Of a stretch of 64,000 nucleotides of DNA, positions 25,828 through 34,222 are shown piece by piece. The notes below the pieces were generated by a model, which was not told the DNA's origin, made no database searches, and was given only the letters and a program-made list of their open reading frames with translations. Numbering within the stretch: position 1 is the stretch's first letter; each line of letters begins with the position of its first letter. A program made the position numbers and the translations under genes. Origin of the DNA: Aquimarina acroporae (GTDB lineage: Bacteria; Bacteroidota; Bacteroidia; Flavobacteriales; Flavobacteriaceae); the NCBI RefSeq assembly GCF_023195925.1, contig NZ_JALPRE010000009.1, positions 186,001 through 250,000 on the forward strand, in the 5' to 3' direction.

Positions 25828-26484
25828 TTACCAAACTTGATAGAGTGTGGTGGTAATGACTCCTTTATGGTCCTGGGGGATTGTTGCAAGTAGTTGTTTT
25901 TCTGCAAATACTTTAAAATTGAAAGGAGGCGCTAGGATATCTAAACCACTTTGTTTTTTTAATCGAATACCTTGTCCAGAAATAATATCTTTATTGGGTA
26001 TAAAACTGCCATTTGGTAGATGTTCTGTTAGAACAATATACCGGTATTTGTTTAGTTTCTCTAGTATAGCTGCTACTTCCTGATTAGATAAATGCTGCAG
26101 AACCTGCCTTACCAAAGCGCAGTCTCCATCGGGTAATTTATCTTTAGCGATATCGAGACAATAAAACTCTAAATGGTCTGCTTCAAATTGTGTTCGATTA
26201 TGGGCGATAAGACTATTCACAATATCTACAGCAATATACTTTTGGGTATGTGATAGGAGTTGCCGTCCTATATTAAAATCTCCACATCCTAGATCGCATA
26301 AGGTTATGGGAGTTTTAAAAGAAGTTAGAAATTGAGTTACCGCCGCTATATAAGGATCAACGATATTTGGATCGTGTGATCCTGATCCAGAATAAAACGA
26401 AGAGTGGTAATCACCCCAAAGTTTCATTTCATAAATCTGCTCCATGGCATCTTTGGTAGGCCACGGTTGTTTCTTTTTTTTCAT
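25828..26484 (-). CDS. class I SAM-dependent methyltransferase
   Basis: A 218-aa cytosolic protein. The SAM site is clear: ITLCDLGCGDFNIGRQLL (motif I, GxGxxN variant), YIAVDIVNSLI (acidic loop), and CALVRQVLQHLSNQEVAAIL (motif post-I with the LQHL variant). The N-terminus (MKKKKQPWPTKDAMEQIYEMKLWG) has a conserved-looking WPTKDAM segment seen in a bacterial methyltransferase group of unknown substrate. No neighbouring gene suggests the substrate. Confidence 0.87.
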   Translation of the reverse strand: MKKKKQPWPTKDAMEQIYEMKLWGDYHSSFYSGSGSHDPNIVDPYIAAVTQFLTSFKTPITLCDLGCGDFNIGRQLLSHTQKYIAVDIVNSLIAHNRTQFEADHLEFYCLDIAKDKLPDGDCALVRQVLQHLSNQEVAAILEKLNKYRYIVLTEHLPNGSFIPNKDIISGQGIRLKKQSGLDILAPPFNFKVFAEKQLLATIPQDHKGVITTTLYQVW

Positions 26485-26652
26485 AGCAGGAGATAGGTCA
26501 ATCTCGATTTGATCAAAAACATTTTTTTTAAATGTTATAAGTAGCGAATCTACAAATTTAAACTATGAGATACCCCTCAAAGATCACTTTCAATACTAAA
26601 ATGATCTGAGGGGTCTATTAGATTATATATTTTTATATTCTAAAAGTACCAG

Positions 26653-27102
26653 TTATTTTTGAACACGTTTGTAGTTTTCAGAATGATAATAATGACCATT
26701 TTCATCAACATCTATTTGTTGGTATGAATCTTTTTCTACCAAGATCTCAAATCTAAAAACTTTGGTGGTGTCTAATATTTTCATCATTGGTCCAGAAGCA
26801 TATTCAAGTCTTTCTTCTAGAACACCGTCTTTTATAGTGTAGGTGCCATATCCAAACCATTCGTTATTGTCTTTTGGATCAAATCTGGTCCACATGACTT
26901 TACCCTGGCTATACATTTTAACTTGTCGATATCCATTTTGATTTGAAAGCGTATCTGATATATGATTGTCCTGATACATGTATTGATTTTGTAATTCCCA
27001 AACACCTTCTAGGTTATGCGGCTCAATTGCGGTTTTTTTGTTATTTTGACTGATCGTCAATAAAGAACACATTCCGATTAAAATTAATACTATGGTTTTC
27101 AT
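26653..27102 (-). CDS. secreted lipocalin-like protein of unknown function
   Basis: A 149-aa protein with a signal peptide (ends LTISQ) and a beta-rich mature part starting NLEGVWELQNQYMYQD and with GYGTYTIKDGVLEERLEY and FRFEILVEKDSYQQID strands. The 'GxW' start and strand pattern are typical of lipocalin-like secreted proteins common in Bacteroidota. No enzyme motif. A weak hairpin (ACCCCTCA / TGAGGGGT, 26572-26614) lies downstream but lacks a T run. Confidence 0.7.
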   Translation of the reverse strand: MKTIVLILIGMCSLLTISQNNKKTAIEPHNLEGVWELQNQYMYQDNHISDTLSNQNGYRQVKMYSQGKVMWTRFDPKDNNEWFGYGTYTIKDGVLEERLEYASGPMMKILDTTKVFRFEILVEKDSYQQIDVDENGHYYHSENYKRVQK

Positions 27103-27250
27103 GGTGAAGAGGTTTTAAAAACTGAACCTCATTAAGTTACGAAAATTTCGTGAGACTTTTTTAATTTTAATAGGCTTTTATGAAAGCGAACTAAAGTCAG
27201 AAGAAAAATATTTGGGAGTTGGTTTTGTATCTCTTCCAACCTTAAATTAA

Positions 27251-27323
27251 TCGGCGTAGAATCGGTTATCGAAAACATTTAAACAAATCATTATGAGGTT
27301 TATTCGATGATCATCTACGCCGA
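27251..27323. repeat. 73-bp element with 10-bp terminal inverted repeats
   Basis: TCGGCGTAGA at 27251-27260 and TCTACGCCGA at 27314-27323 are perfect inverted repeats; an inner pair ATCGAA (27269) / TTCGAT (27303) extends the fold. The interior has no gene. GC-rich tips stand out in an AT-rich spacer. It could be a structured RNA, a terminator without T run, or a tiny MITE-like element. Confidence 0.5.
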
Positions 27324-27350
27324 AAATTTAAATCTTTTATTAAGTTTAAT

Positions 27351-28313
27351 TCATGAATTACTATTTAATTCTATTCCCATCTGGATATTGCACCGCTCAT
27401 AGGGCGAAGGGTAATCTATAACCTTTTTGAAACCTAGTTTGTGGTATAAATTTATCGCCGGTTTTAAAACAGTGTTACTTTCTAAATATACATGTCGGGC
27501 ACCCATTGCAGCCGCTTTTTCCAAAATAGCCTTGCCTAGATACCAACCAATACCTTTTCCTTTAGCTTCTGAAGAAACTGCCATTTTTGCCAGTTCATAT
27601 TCATACTTAGGGTGATCCATTTTTATTAGCGCACATACCCCGACAGGTTTTTGATCATATAAAGCAACCAGAATGCTACCTCCTTTATCGAGTATATATT
27701 CTTCGGGGTTTTCCAAAGCGAGATAATCAGATTTTTCCATCTTGAAATGTTGAGTAATCCAGGCGATATTTACATTTTTAAAAAAGTCACGATGTTCTGG
27801 TCTATAAGGTATAATCTGTACTTTTTTAAGTTCACGTTGCTTTTTCTGTTCTTTTACCCGTTGTAACATCGATTTTTGATTCAATAAGAATTCAAACTCT
27901 TCAATGGCTTTCCACATGTTATTAGAGCTTTCTCTTAGTATATGATCTACGGCCTCTTGAACATCAGTGTATTGTTCTTCGATGAGCGTAGCAATGTGTT
28001 TTCCTTTTTCAGAAAGTTGTAAGTTGTTTTTGCGGGCATCGTTAGGGTCTTTTTGTTCAATAGCGATCCCTGCTTTTATCATCTCTTTTGATATCTTACT
28101 CACTGAAGGGTGGGAGTGACCAATTTCTATAGCTATCTGGGTGATCGACTTTTCTTGAGACTGAGATAACACATAAAACACTGGAAACCACTTTGGTTTG
28201 ATGTCGACATGATACATTTCGTAAATTTTTGAAGCATCTTCGGCCATTTTTTCACTCAACATTCGTAATCTGGTACCTATTGCCATGATACCCGCTTGAT
28301 CAAAAAAACTCAT
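27351..28313 (-). CDS. MarR-type regulator fused to a GNAT acetyltransferase
   Basis: A 320-aa two-domain protein. Residues ~1-150 are a MarR-like winged helix (KWFPVFYVLSQSQEKSITQIAIEIGHSHPSVSKISKEM, then DPNDARKNNLQLSEKGK), and residues ~160-320 a GNAT domain with the acetyl-CoA loop VSSEAKGKGIGWYLGKAIL and LYHKLGFKKV. Such fusions are widespread; the substrate is unknown. I choose the ATG at 28313: the upstream ATG at 28352 would translate straight through a perfect 20-bp palindrome at 28325-28344, which is better explained as an operator. Confidence 0.88.
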   Translation of the reverse strand: MSFFDQAGIMAIGTRLRMLSEKMAEDASKIYEMYHVDIKPKWFPVFYVLSQSQEKSITQIAIEIGHSHPSVSKISKEMIKAGIAIEQKDPNDARKNNLQLSEKGKHIATLIEEQYTDVQEAVDHILRESSNNMWKAIEEFEFLLNQKSMLQRVKEQKKQRELKKVQIIPYRPEHRDFFKNVNIAWITQHFKMEKSDYLALENPEEYILDKGGSILVALYDQKPVGVCALIKMDHPKYEYELAKMAVSSEAKGKGIGWYLGKAILEKAAAMGARHVYLESNTVLKPAINLYHKLGFKKVIDYPSPYERCNIQMGIELNSNS

Positions 28314-28324
28314 AATAAAATAAA

Positions 28325-28344
28325 TTACGTAACTAGTTACGTAA
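28325..28344. promoter_or_regulatory. perfect 20-bp palindrome before the MarR-GNAT gene
   Basis: TTACGTAACTAGTTACGTAA is completely self-complementary and ends 11 bases before the start codon at 28313. MarR proteins bind such palindromes as dimers, so this is a likely autoregulatory site. Confidence 0.7.
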
Positions 28345-28383
28345 ATATACAAAATAAATAAAAAAGAACGAAGAGGTTAAATA

Positions 28384-28418
28384 AAAAATCCGATCAACTT
28401 ATGATCGGATTTTTTTAT
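28384..28418 (-). terminator. terminator after the OmpA-like gene
   Basis: 14-bp perfect stem AAAAAATCCGATCA / TGATCGGATTTTTT, loop ACTTA, T runs on both strands. It is downstream of the minus-strand gene ending at 28440. Confidence 0.85.
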
Positions 28419-28439
28419 ATTCTAGAATGATCCGGCTAA

Positions 28440-29261
28440 TTAGCCTTTAGAATCACTTTTCATGCTATCTTTAATTAACCCATAAAATTCATCAAATTTT
28501 GGATCAATAATAATACGGGTAGCAGTTTCTATACCTTCTGTAGCATATTCACTTTTTCCAAGAGCTTCCATTCTCTTAGGATCTACTTTGTAGTCATTTT
28601 GTAATATACGTACTACAGAAGCTGCCTGTCTTGCACTAAGATCCCAATTGTCTAATAAAGTTTTACCATCAAGTTTTAGGGCATTACTATTTCCTTCAAC
28701 TTTAATATGTAATTTAGAATTAGCATTAAGTGTTGTAGCAATTTTTGAAAGCATTGGCTTTGCTTTATCACTTACTTTAAAACTTTTGTCATTATCTCCA
28801 AAAAGAGTAGTGTTGGGTAATATTATATATATTGTCCCTCCTTTGATTTTTATGTTGTCACCACCTAGTGCGTTTTTAAAAGCGCTAAAAACAGCCAGAT
28901 TTGTCGAATCTTTCCCGGTAAGAGCTTTGTCGATCGTTAAAAGTTGTTTGTCTTTTTCTTTGATAATGTCTTGCGACTTTTTAAGGTTTTCAGCTTTTTG
29001 ATTCGATAACTCAGTAAAATTACTCATGTTAGACAACAATGAAGCGTTGGTTTCTTTTAGGTCTTTTACCTGTGTTTCCATAGTAGCCACTTGTGTAAGT
29101 GTAGCTTTTTCCTTCTTGCGAGAATCGTTTAGTTCAGCCTTGGTCGTTTTTAGTTCTTGTCTTAGCTTATTAATTTCATCAAGAAGGTCTTTTTTCTTTT
29201 GAGCGGTTACCGATAAAGTGGAAATAAGTAAGACAGTGGCAAATAAAATTTGTTTTTTCAT
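28440..29261 (-). CDS. OmpA/MotB-domain protein with coiled coil
   Basis: A 273-aa exported protein (signal ends SVTAQ). A long coiled coil spans about residues 25-110 (KKKDLLDEINKLRQELKTTK onward) and is followed by an OmpA-like peptidoglycan-binding domain at about 140-255, with LHIKVEGNSNALK and NWDLSARQAASVVRILQ matching the diaminopimelate-binding region. Typical role: tethering outer membrane or envelope structures to peptidoglycan. It is flanked by a terminator and an unrelated lipoprotein gene. Confidence 0.87.
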   Translation of the reverse strand: MKKQILFATVLLISTLSVTAQKKKDLLDEINKLRQELKTTKAELNDSRKKEKATLTQVATMETQVKDLKETNASLLSNMSNFTELSNQKAENLKKSQDIIKEKDKQLLTIDKALTGKDSTNLAVFSAFKNALGGDNIKIKGGTIYIILPNTTLFGDNDKSFKVSDKAKPMLSKIATTLNANSKLHIKVEGNSNALKLDGKTLLDNWDLSARQAASVVRILQNDYKVDPKRMEALGKSEYATEGIETATRIIIDPKFDEFYGLIKDSMKSDSKG

Positions 29262-29415
29262 CTGTTATTTTAATTATTCTTAATAGTCAGATGGAATTCA
29301 CCAAATCGCATTATCGTTCTTACAACGGTAATGCTATGGATCATTTCATTGGTATTAATGATTTGTTGCAGCTGCTAAAGTAAAACTTTTTTACAAATTA
29401 CAGTATACCAAGCTA

Positions 29416-29847
29416 TCAGGACTTTTCTAATAACTCTTTAGCATTTTTGATGCTAGTATTAATTTGGTCTCTTAGTTTTTTTACTTTAACCTCTTCTTTT
29501 TCAAGTAATTTCATTTGGGATAACACCTCTTCTTTACTTAGTTTCTTATCCTTTTCAGAATGAGGGAAGGTGCTACTGAAATCACTCATCCAGGTCATCA
29601 TGTAGTCGTATGCATCTTTTACATCTTGTTGTGCATTTGCATATGTTTTGCCCTGGGCGGTGGTATCGATTTTGGCTCCTAGCTCGTTAATTAAGGTTCC
29701 CATTTCACCCATTTTAGGCATAACCTCATCATGCACGTCGATTACTTCTTGCATTAATACATCAAATTCCTGCTCTTCTTTAGATAATTGATTACAGGAT
29801 ATAATTAATATTGAAAGGATAAGCGTATAAAAAATATGTAGTTTCAT
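29416..29847 (-). CDS. small lipoprotein of unknown function
   Basis: 143 aa from the ATG at 29847 (MKLHIFYTLILSILIISC), chosen because it places the signal peptide and IISC lipobox normally; an ATG at 29871 would add eight residues. The mature part is helical and charged (EQEFDVLMQEVIDVHDEVMPKMGEMGTLINELG), without a recognised motif. It lies 64 bp downstream of the PepSY operon on the same strand. In related genomes a small helical lipoprotein often follows such loci; function unknown. Confidence 0.75.
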   Translation of the reverse strand: MKLHIFYTLILSILIISCNQLSKEEQEFDVLMQEVIDVHDEVMPKMGEMGTLINELGAKIDTTAQGKTYANAQQDVKDAYDYMMTWMSDFSSTFPHSEKDKKLSKEEVLSQMKLLEKEEVKVKKLRDQINTSIKNAKELLEKS

Positions 29848-29911
29848 AATGATTCGATTTAAATGTTTCAAAGATATTATTAATTGATTTGGTTTTGTTT
29901 TTATATGTAGT

Positions 29912-30670
29912 TTATTTGTTTAAAACAGTACTACGTTTTTTTCTTCTTTTGTTTAATGTTTTTGAAGTTAGCCCATATAGTAAAAAGCCCGAGAAAATTG
30001 TGAAAAGCCCGAATAACGAAAATGCCCTTAAAAGTATATTATTGAAATTATCACGCTCTTGATAATCCATAGTATGCAGCATCCAAAAGAAATCAAAGAT
30101 TCGCCATTGATTATTTCTGAACGTTTGCACATTTCCGTATTCGGTCGACACATACACGGTTGTGTTTGCCGGTGCATCAAAGGTAATAGCATATGCGGGA
30201 AGCGGTCTTCCTCGATATTCATGATGATTTCCAACAGTGGTAATATATTCCTTGTTGATTATACTGGCTGTTACATTCAGCTTTTTTTGAGCTACCAGAA
30301 TAGCTTCTTCTTTACTTAAAGGATTCCTGATTTCTCCAGTAATCGCATCAAAAAGAAGAACGTTTTTTTGGTCTTTATGCTCGTATTCTACTCTGTAAAT
30401 AGGTTGTTTTAAAATGGTAGAAAGCTCTAACGAAAGTATACTGTCATTATTAGAAATATGGTTCTTAAGAAACACGTTTGGTGTTACAAAGGATAGATTG
30501 CTAGGTATTTTTGGAGTGCTGTTTTTTAAATTGTCTCCTCTTATATTGTCAATGTTGGTCCAACTAAAATAAAGCCCTCCCAGTGTCCACATCAAAAATT
30601 GTATGCCTAGAAAAAAACCTAAATATCTATGCCATTTTCTTGTAATTCTTAGTAGTATTCGTTTTTTCAT
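29912..30670 (-). CDS. PepSY-domain membrane protein
   Basis: A 252-aa inner-membrane protein. An N-terminal helix (WHRYLGFFLGIQFLMWTLGGLYFSW) is followed by a periplasmic PepSY-like region (about 85-190, ITGEIRNPLSKEEAILVAQKKL) and a C-terminal helix (about 215-235). It keeps the conserved WHRYLG and SFLF-like ends of the 'PepSY-associated TM' family, whose members accompany siderophore or metal receptors and are thought to help reduce or release the metal. Starts 13 bp downstream of the larger PepSY protein gene. Confidence 0.83.
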   Translation of the reverse strand: MKKRILLRITRKWHRYLGFFLGIQFLMWTLGGLYFSWTNIDNIRGDNLKNSTPKIPSNLSFVTPNVFLKNHISNNDSILSLELSTILKQPIYRVEYEHKDQKNVLLFDAITGEIRNPLSKEEAILVAQKKLNVTASIINKEYITTVGNHHEYRGRPLPAYAITFDAPANTTVYVSTEYGNVQTFRNNQWRIFDFFWMLHTMDYQERDNFNNILLRAFSLFGLFTIFSGFLLYGLTSKTLNKRRKKRSTVLNK

Positions 30671-30683
30671 TGGTGGTAGCTTT

Positions 30684-31949
30684 TTAACTTAAAGATGAAA
30701 CAGGACGAGCTTTTTTACGTAATAGTTTCCTAACATATTCTACAAGGAGTAAAAGTACTATGCTTATTCCAAATAACGGAAATAGGATACCCAGAATAGC
30801 AATGAGTAGTAAGACTCCATATCCAACTTTAAAGTGCATGGGGACTTTTGGTATTCCCAATGATCCTTTTCTTTTTCTAAGGACATATGAGACCAAAGCA
30901 GATACACTCATTATAGTCAATAAAATAGCTATAGATAGCATAAGCCACCAGTTCCATTTTCCAAATTCACCTTGATGAAATGCCATTACCCACATTCTAC
31001 CACGCATTAATACACCCACATCTTTCCAATGGTTTGATAGTATTACTTCTCCAGAGTATTGATCTAGATGTATTTTTTTTTGAGCATGTAGATCCTTAGG
31101 GTATTGATTAGAAACACTAAAAACTCCTTTTGGTCCCTTTGGGAAATGAATAGAAACCGTTCCAGGTAGATTGAATGCTTCGGCCTTGATAGCTATTTGA
31201 TCTAGGGTCATAGGGTTTCCGTTTGGAATCGATTGTAACTGTCTTCCTTCCCAGGAGGCGGGAAAACCTGTATTGGTTACTTTTTGTAAGCGTTTAAAGT
31301 TTTCACCCACAACATCGGTCCAAGGAAATCCTCCGGCCAATATCAGAAAAAGCAATCCCGAAATCCAAAACCCTGTTATAGCATGAAGGTCTCGATAAAA
31401 AGTTCGTTTTCCCTGTCGAATTCGGGGGATAAAAAAACCTGCCAGATTCCATTTACGGGCGGGCCACCAGATATAAATTCCTGTAAGAATAAGAACTACC
31501 ATCCAGCTTGCTATAAGCTCCACAATTTTGGTTCCAAATGCGCCCATGAGCAGTTCGCCATGCAGTTTTCTAACCTTATACATATCTGTTTTACGGGTAA
31601 TGACTTCTCCCGATACAGTACCGGTATACGGATTTACATACAAACTACTTTTACCACTAAATCTTCCCGAAACAAATTCTGAAGCTTCATTTGCATTCGT
31701 GCTAAGTACCAATGAGTTTGGTTTTTTCATTGCGTTTTTATTAGCTATTTCCCATTGCTCCTGAAGAGAAATAGGGGTTCCTTCGGCTACTACTTCTTTT
31801 ATAGATTTATATTTATTGACTTCATAATCTCCTTTAAATAGATAAATTCCTCCGGTGATGGAGAGGATGATCATAAAGGGAAGAGAAATTATTCCGGCAA
31901 TAAAATGCCATTTCCATAGCCATTTATTAAGTTTTTCGTTTTTTTTCAT
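30684..31949 (-). CDS. PepSY-associated TM protein (iron/metal-uptake associated)
   Basis: A 421-aa inner-membrane protein with about five membrane segments. The signature WKWHFIAGIISLPFMIILSITGGIYLF near the N-terminus, RKLHGELLMGAFGTKIVELIASWMVVLILTGIYIWWP, and FYRDLHAITGFWISGLLFLILAGGFPW carry the paired histidines of this family, which may bind haem or metal. It is second in the metal-receptor locus, 56 bp after the TonB receptor, with a strong hairpin in between. Probably passes or reduces a metal imported by the receptor. Confidence 0.88.
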   Translation of the reverse strand: MKKNEKLNKWLWKWHFIAGIISLPFMIILSITGGIYLFKGDYEVNKYKSIKEVVAEGTPISLQEQWEIANKNAMKKPNSLVLSTNANEASEFVSGRFSGKSSLYVNPYTGTVSGEVITRKTDMYKVRKLHGELLMGAFGTKIVELIASWMVVLILTGIYIWWPARKWNLAGFFIPRIRQGKRTFYRDLHAITGFWISGLLFLILAGGFPWTDVVGENFKRLQKVTNTGFPASWEGRQLQSIPNGNPMTLDQIAIKAEAFNLPGTVSIHFPKGPKGVFSVSNQYPKDLHAQKKIHLDQYSGEVILSNHWKDVGVLMRGRMWVMAFHQGEFGKWNWWLMLSIAILLTIMSVSALVSYVLRKRKGSLGIPKVPMHFKVGYGVLLLIAILGILFPLFGISIVLLLLVEYVRKLLRKKARPVSSLS

Positions 31950-31964
31950 AACTCAAATGAGATT

Positions 31965-31998
31965 TGATCTCACAGGTACGTTTCGACCTGTGAGATCA
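31965..31998 (-). promoter_or_regulatory. intercistronic hairpin between TonB receptor and PepSY gene
   Basis: TGATCTCACAGGT / ACCTGTGAGATCA: a perfect 13-bp stem with an 8-base loop in the 56-bp spacer. There is no T run after it on the minus strand, so it looks more like an RNA-processing or attenuating structure than a full terminator. Confidence 0.6.
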
Positions 31999-32005
31999 TA
32001 AAAGA

Positions 32006-34159
32006 TTAAAAATTATACCTCATCCCCATATGAAAAGCCCTGGGGTTACCAATAGTAAAACTATTCTCTCCTCTAAACCTATTAAAGGAAGCTCGCGCGG
32101 CATACAACTCGTCAAAAACATTAAGGGCATGCCCCCATAATTCGAAACCTTTATATGCAATTGTCGCTCTTAGGTTAAAAATGTTATGACCATCATAGGT
32201 TGCGGTGTCAAAAGTTCCATCTTCATTGTCTACCTGTCCTTCAAAACTAGTATTATATTCTCCCACCATTTCATGTTCTGCAGTGAAGCTAAATCCAAGA
32301 TCTGCATTTACATCTTTACGATACGTGATTAGAGATGTACCTATTAAGTTAGGAGCAGTTTCTCGATCTGTATCGGAATAATCTACCCCGCCATCAAAAA
32401 ATTCTACATACCGGTGCATGGCATAACTACCATTATGAGTAACAGATATTTCTTTAATCGGGGACCAAGTTATACCGTATTCTACTCCATAAGACTGGGT
32501 CTTACCAGCGTTGGTGTTGAAAAAAATGTCATTCTCATCTCTTAAGGTAATTAAAGTATTTTCACCTTCTAAAAGGTAAATGGCCGCATCAACTTTTATT
32601 TTGGAAGAAGACGCTAAGTATCCTCCGATTTCATAATTATGGTATCGGCTAGGCTTAATACCTCTTAGTTCGTTTCGGTTACGATATAGTGTAGAAACCT
32701 GGGGAGGGGTAAACCCTTGAGAATAATTGGCATAAATACCAGATCTTGAATTGAAGTTATAATTGATACCTAATTTTGGAGTAAGATTATTAAAATTATC
32801 GACAGCATCGTCTACGCCTGCACCACTTTCAATAAGGTTATCATAATCATACTCGAACCCATCATAACGAAGTGCAGCAGTTACTTTAAGTGCATCTAAT
32901 GGGGATATCTCATATTGGAAAAACCCTGCATAATTAAAAATATTGGCGTCGTAATAAAGAATAAAATCTCCAGAATTGATATTAAAATCGGTATTTCTTC
33001 CCGTTTCGGGATCGACAATGACATCTATAGTTTCTGCCACATATTTCTGTGGAGAGTAGTCTGCAGTAGTACCTACAATCAATGACGAATTCGCAAAGTT
33101 TATATTCATCTTGTGCTGAATTAATCCAACATAACTCCTAAATTGATTAGAGTTTATTTCTCCTGATCCGAAACCAGTAAGTTGTCCTTGATTTCTAAAT
33201 TGTCGAATTCTATAAGATGGGTTTTGATCCATGCGATTATCTCTAAAAATCGCATTGAATGTGGTTTTGTGATTGTCATTCCATTGTGTGTTGAATGTAC
33301 TTCGTACTCGAAACGCTACTGCGTCTCTTTCGGTAAAGGTTTGATCACTCTCAAAATTACCGTTGCTATAGTCTTCTGTACTAAGCGATCCCGTCATGTC
33401 TGATCGATAATCAACAAGATCTAAAACCGTTGTCCAAATGGTTTTATCGGTAATGTCATATACCGTTTTAAAGGTGATCGCTGTTTTTTCATAATCACTA
33501 TGTTCTATAGGACCATCTTGCCTCAATACATGTTGTCCACCGAGATAGAATCCTAGTTTATCACTAGTATGATCAGAAACTTCAAATTCATAGCGCATTA
33601 AGCCAATATCGTTGGTTTGAAAACCTACGCTTCCACTTAATTCTTTGGTCGGATTTTTGGTGATAAAATTAAAACTTCCTCCAATAGATTCACTTCCATA
33701 GATACTTGAAGCCGGACCTTTTAATACCTCAACACGTTTGTATGAGATATCATTCATTTCTAAAAGTGCATTGTGATTAAATACCGAAGTAGGTCTAATT
33801 TGTAAACCATCTTCAAGGTAAAGGAATAAGGCTTTGGTCGATATTGGTGATCGCACAGCCATAAAATGTTGTTCATTACTAGCAGCTCTTGAAGTAGACA
33901 TGTAAACTCCAGCTACTTGATTGACCAACTGATCAATACCAAAAGCTTTTGTTTCTTTGATGGTTTGAGCGTTTAGTGAAGAAATCGAACCTGGCACTTC
34001 ACTTCGTTTTTGTATCTCTCGACTTGCAGAGGTAACAATTACTTCATCAAGCATTTCTTCAGAAACAATTGTATCGGTTACTTTTTTAGGATTAGATTCC
34101 TGAGCATAAGCATAAGTTCCTAATGCCAGGAATGTAATATAAATTAATATATTTTTCAT
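32006..34159 (-). CDS. TonB-dependent receptor (metal or siderophore type)
   Basis: A 717-aa outer-membrane importer with signal peptide (ends YAYAQE), no carboxypeptidase-like domain, a plug at about residues 45-160 (EVIVTSASREIQKRSEVPGSISSLNAQTIKE, then LKGPASSIYGSESIGGSFNFITK) and a barrel ending in AFHMGMRYNF with the terminal aromatic residue. This short architecture is that of metal, cobalamin or siderophore receptors. The neighbours (PepSY pair downstream, a Met/His-rich outer-membrane protein and a CNGKC protein upstream) suggest a metal, perhaps copper. Confidence 0.9.
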   Translation of the reverse strand: MKNILIYITFLALGTYAYAQESNPKKVTDTIVSEEMLDEVIVTSASREIQKRSEVPGSISSLNAQTIKETKAFGIDQLVNQVAGVYMSTSRAASNEQHFMAVRSPISTKALFLYLEDGLQIRPTSVFNHNALLEMNDISYKRVEVLKGPASSIYGSESIGGSFNFITKNPTKELSGSVGFQTNDIGLMRYEFEVSDHTSDKLGFYLGGQHVLRQDGPIEHSDYEKTAITFKTVYDITDKTIWTTVLDLVDYRSDMTGSLSTEDYSNGNFESDQTFTERDAVAFRVRSTFNTQWNDNHKTTFNAIFRDNRMDQNPSYRIRQFRNQGQLTGFGSGEINSNQFRSYVGLIQHKMNINFANSSLIVGTTADYSPQKYVAETIDVIVDPETGRNTDFNINSGDFILYYDANIFNYAGFFQYEISPLDALKVTAALRYDGFEYDYDNLIESGAGVDDAVDNFNNLTPKLGINYNFNSRSGIYANYSQGFTPPQVSTLYRNRNELRGIKPSRYHNYEIGGYLASSSKIKVDAAIYLLEGENTLITLRDENDIFFNTNAGKTQSYGVEYGITWSPIKEISVTHNGSYAMHRYVEFFDGGVDYSDTDRETAPNLIGTSLITYRKDVNADLGFSFTAEHEMVGEYNTSFEGQVDNEDGTFDTATYDGHNIFNLRATIAYKGFELWGHALNVFDELYAARASFNRFRGENSFTIGNPRAFHMGMRYNF

Positions 34160-34222
34160 TTTGGTATATGTTGATAGACCTCTATACTAGGCTATTCAAT
34201 GTTTTTAAGTTATTTTTTTCTA

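Noticed and set aside
26572..26614. Hairpin ACCCCTCA / TGAGGGGT as a terminator
   Set aside because: No T run follows on the minus strand and the spacer already holds no further evidence; left as a weak structure only.
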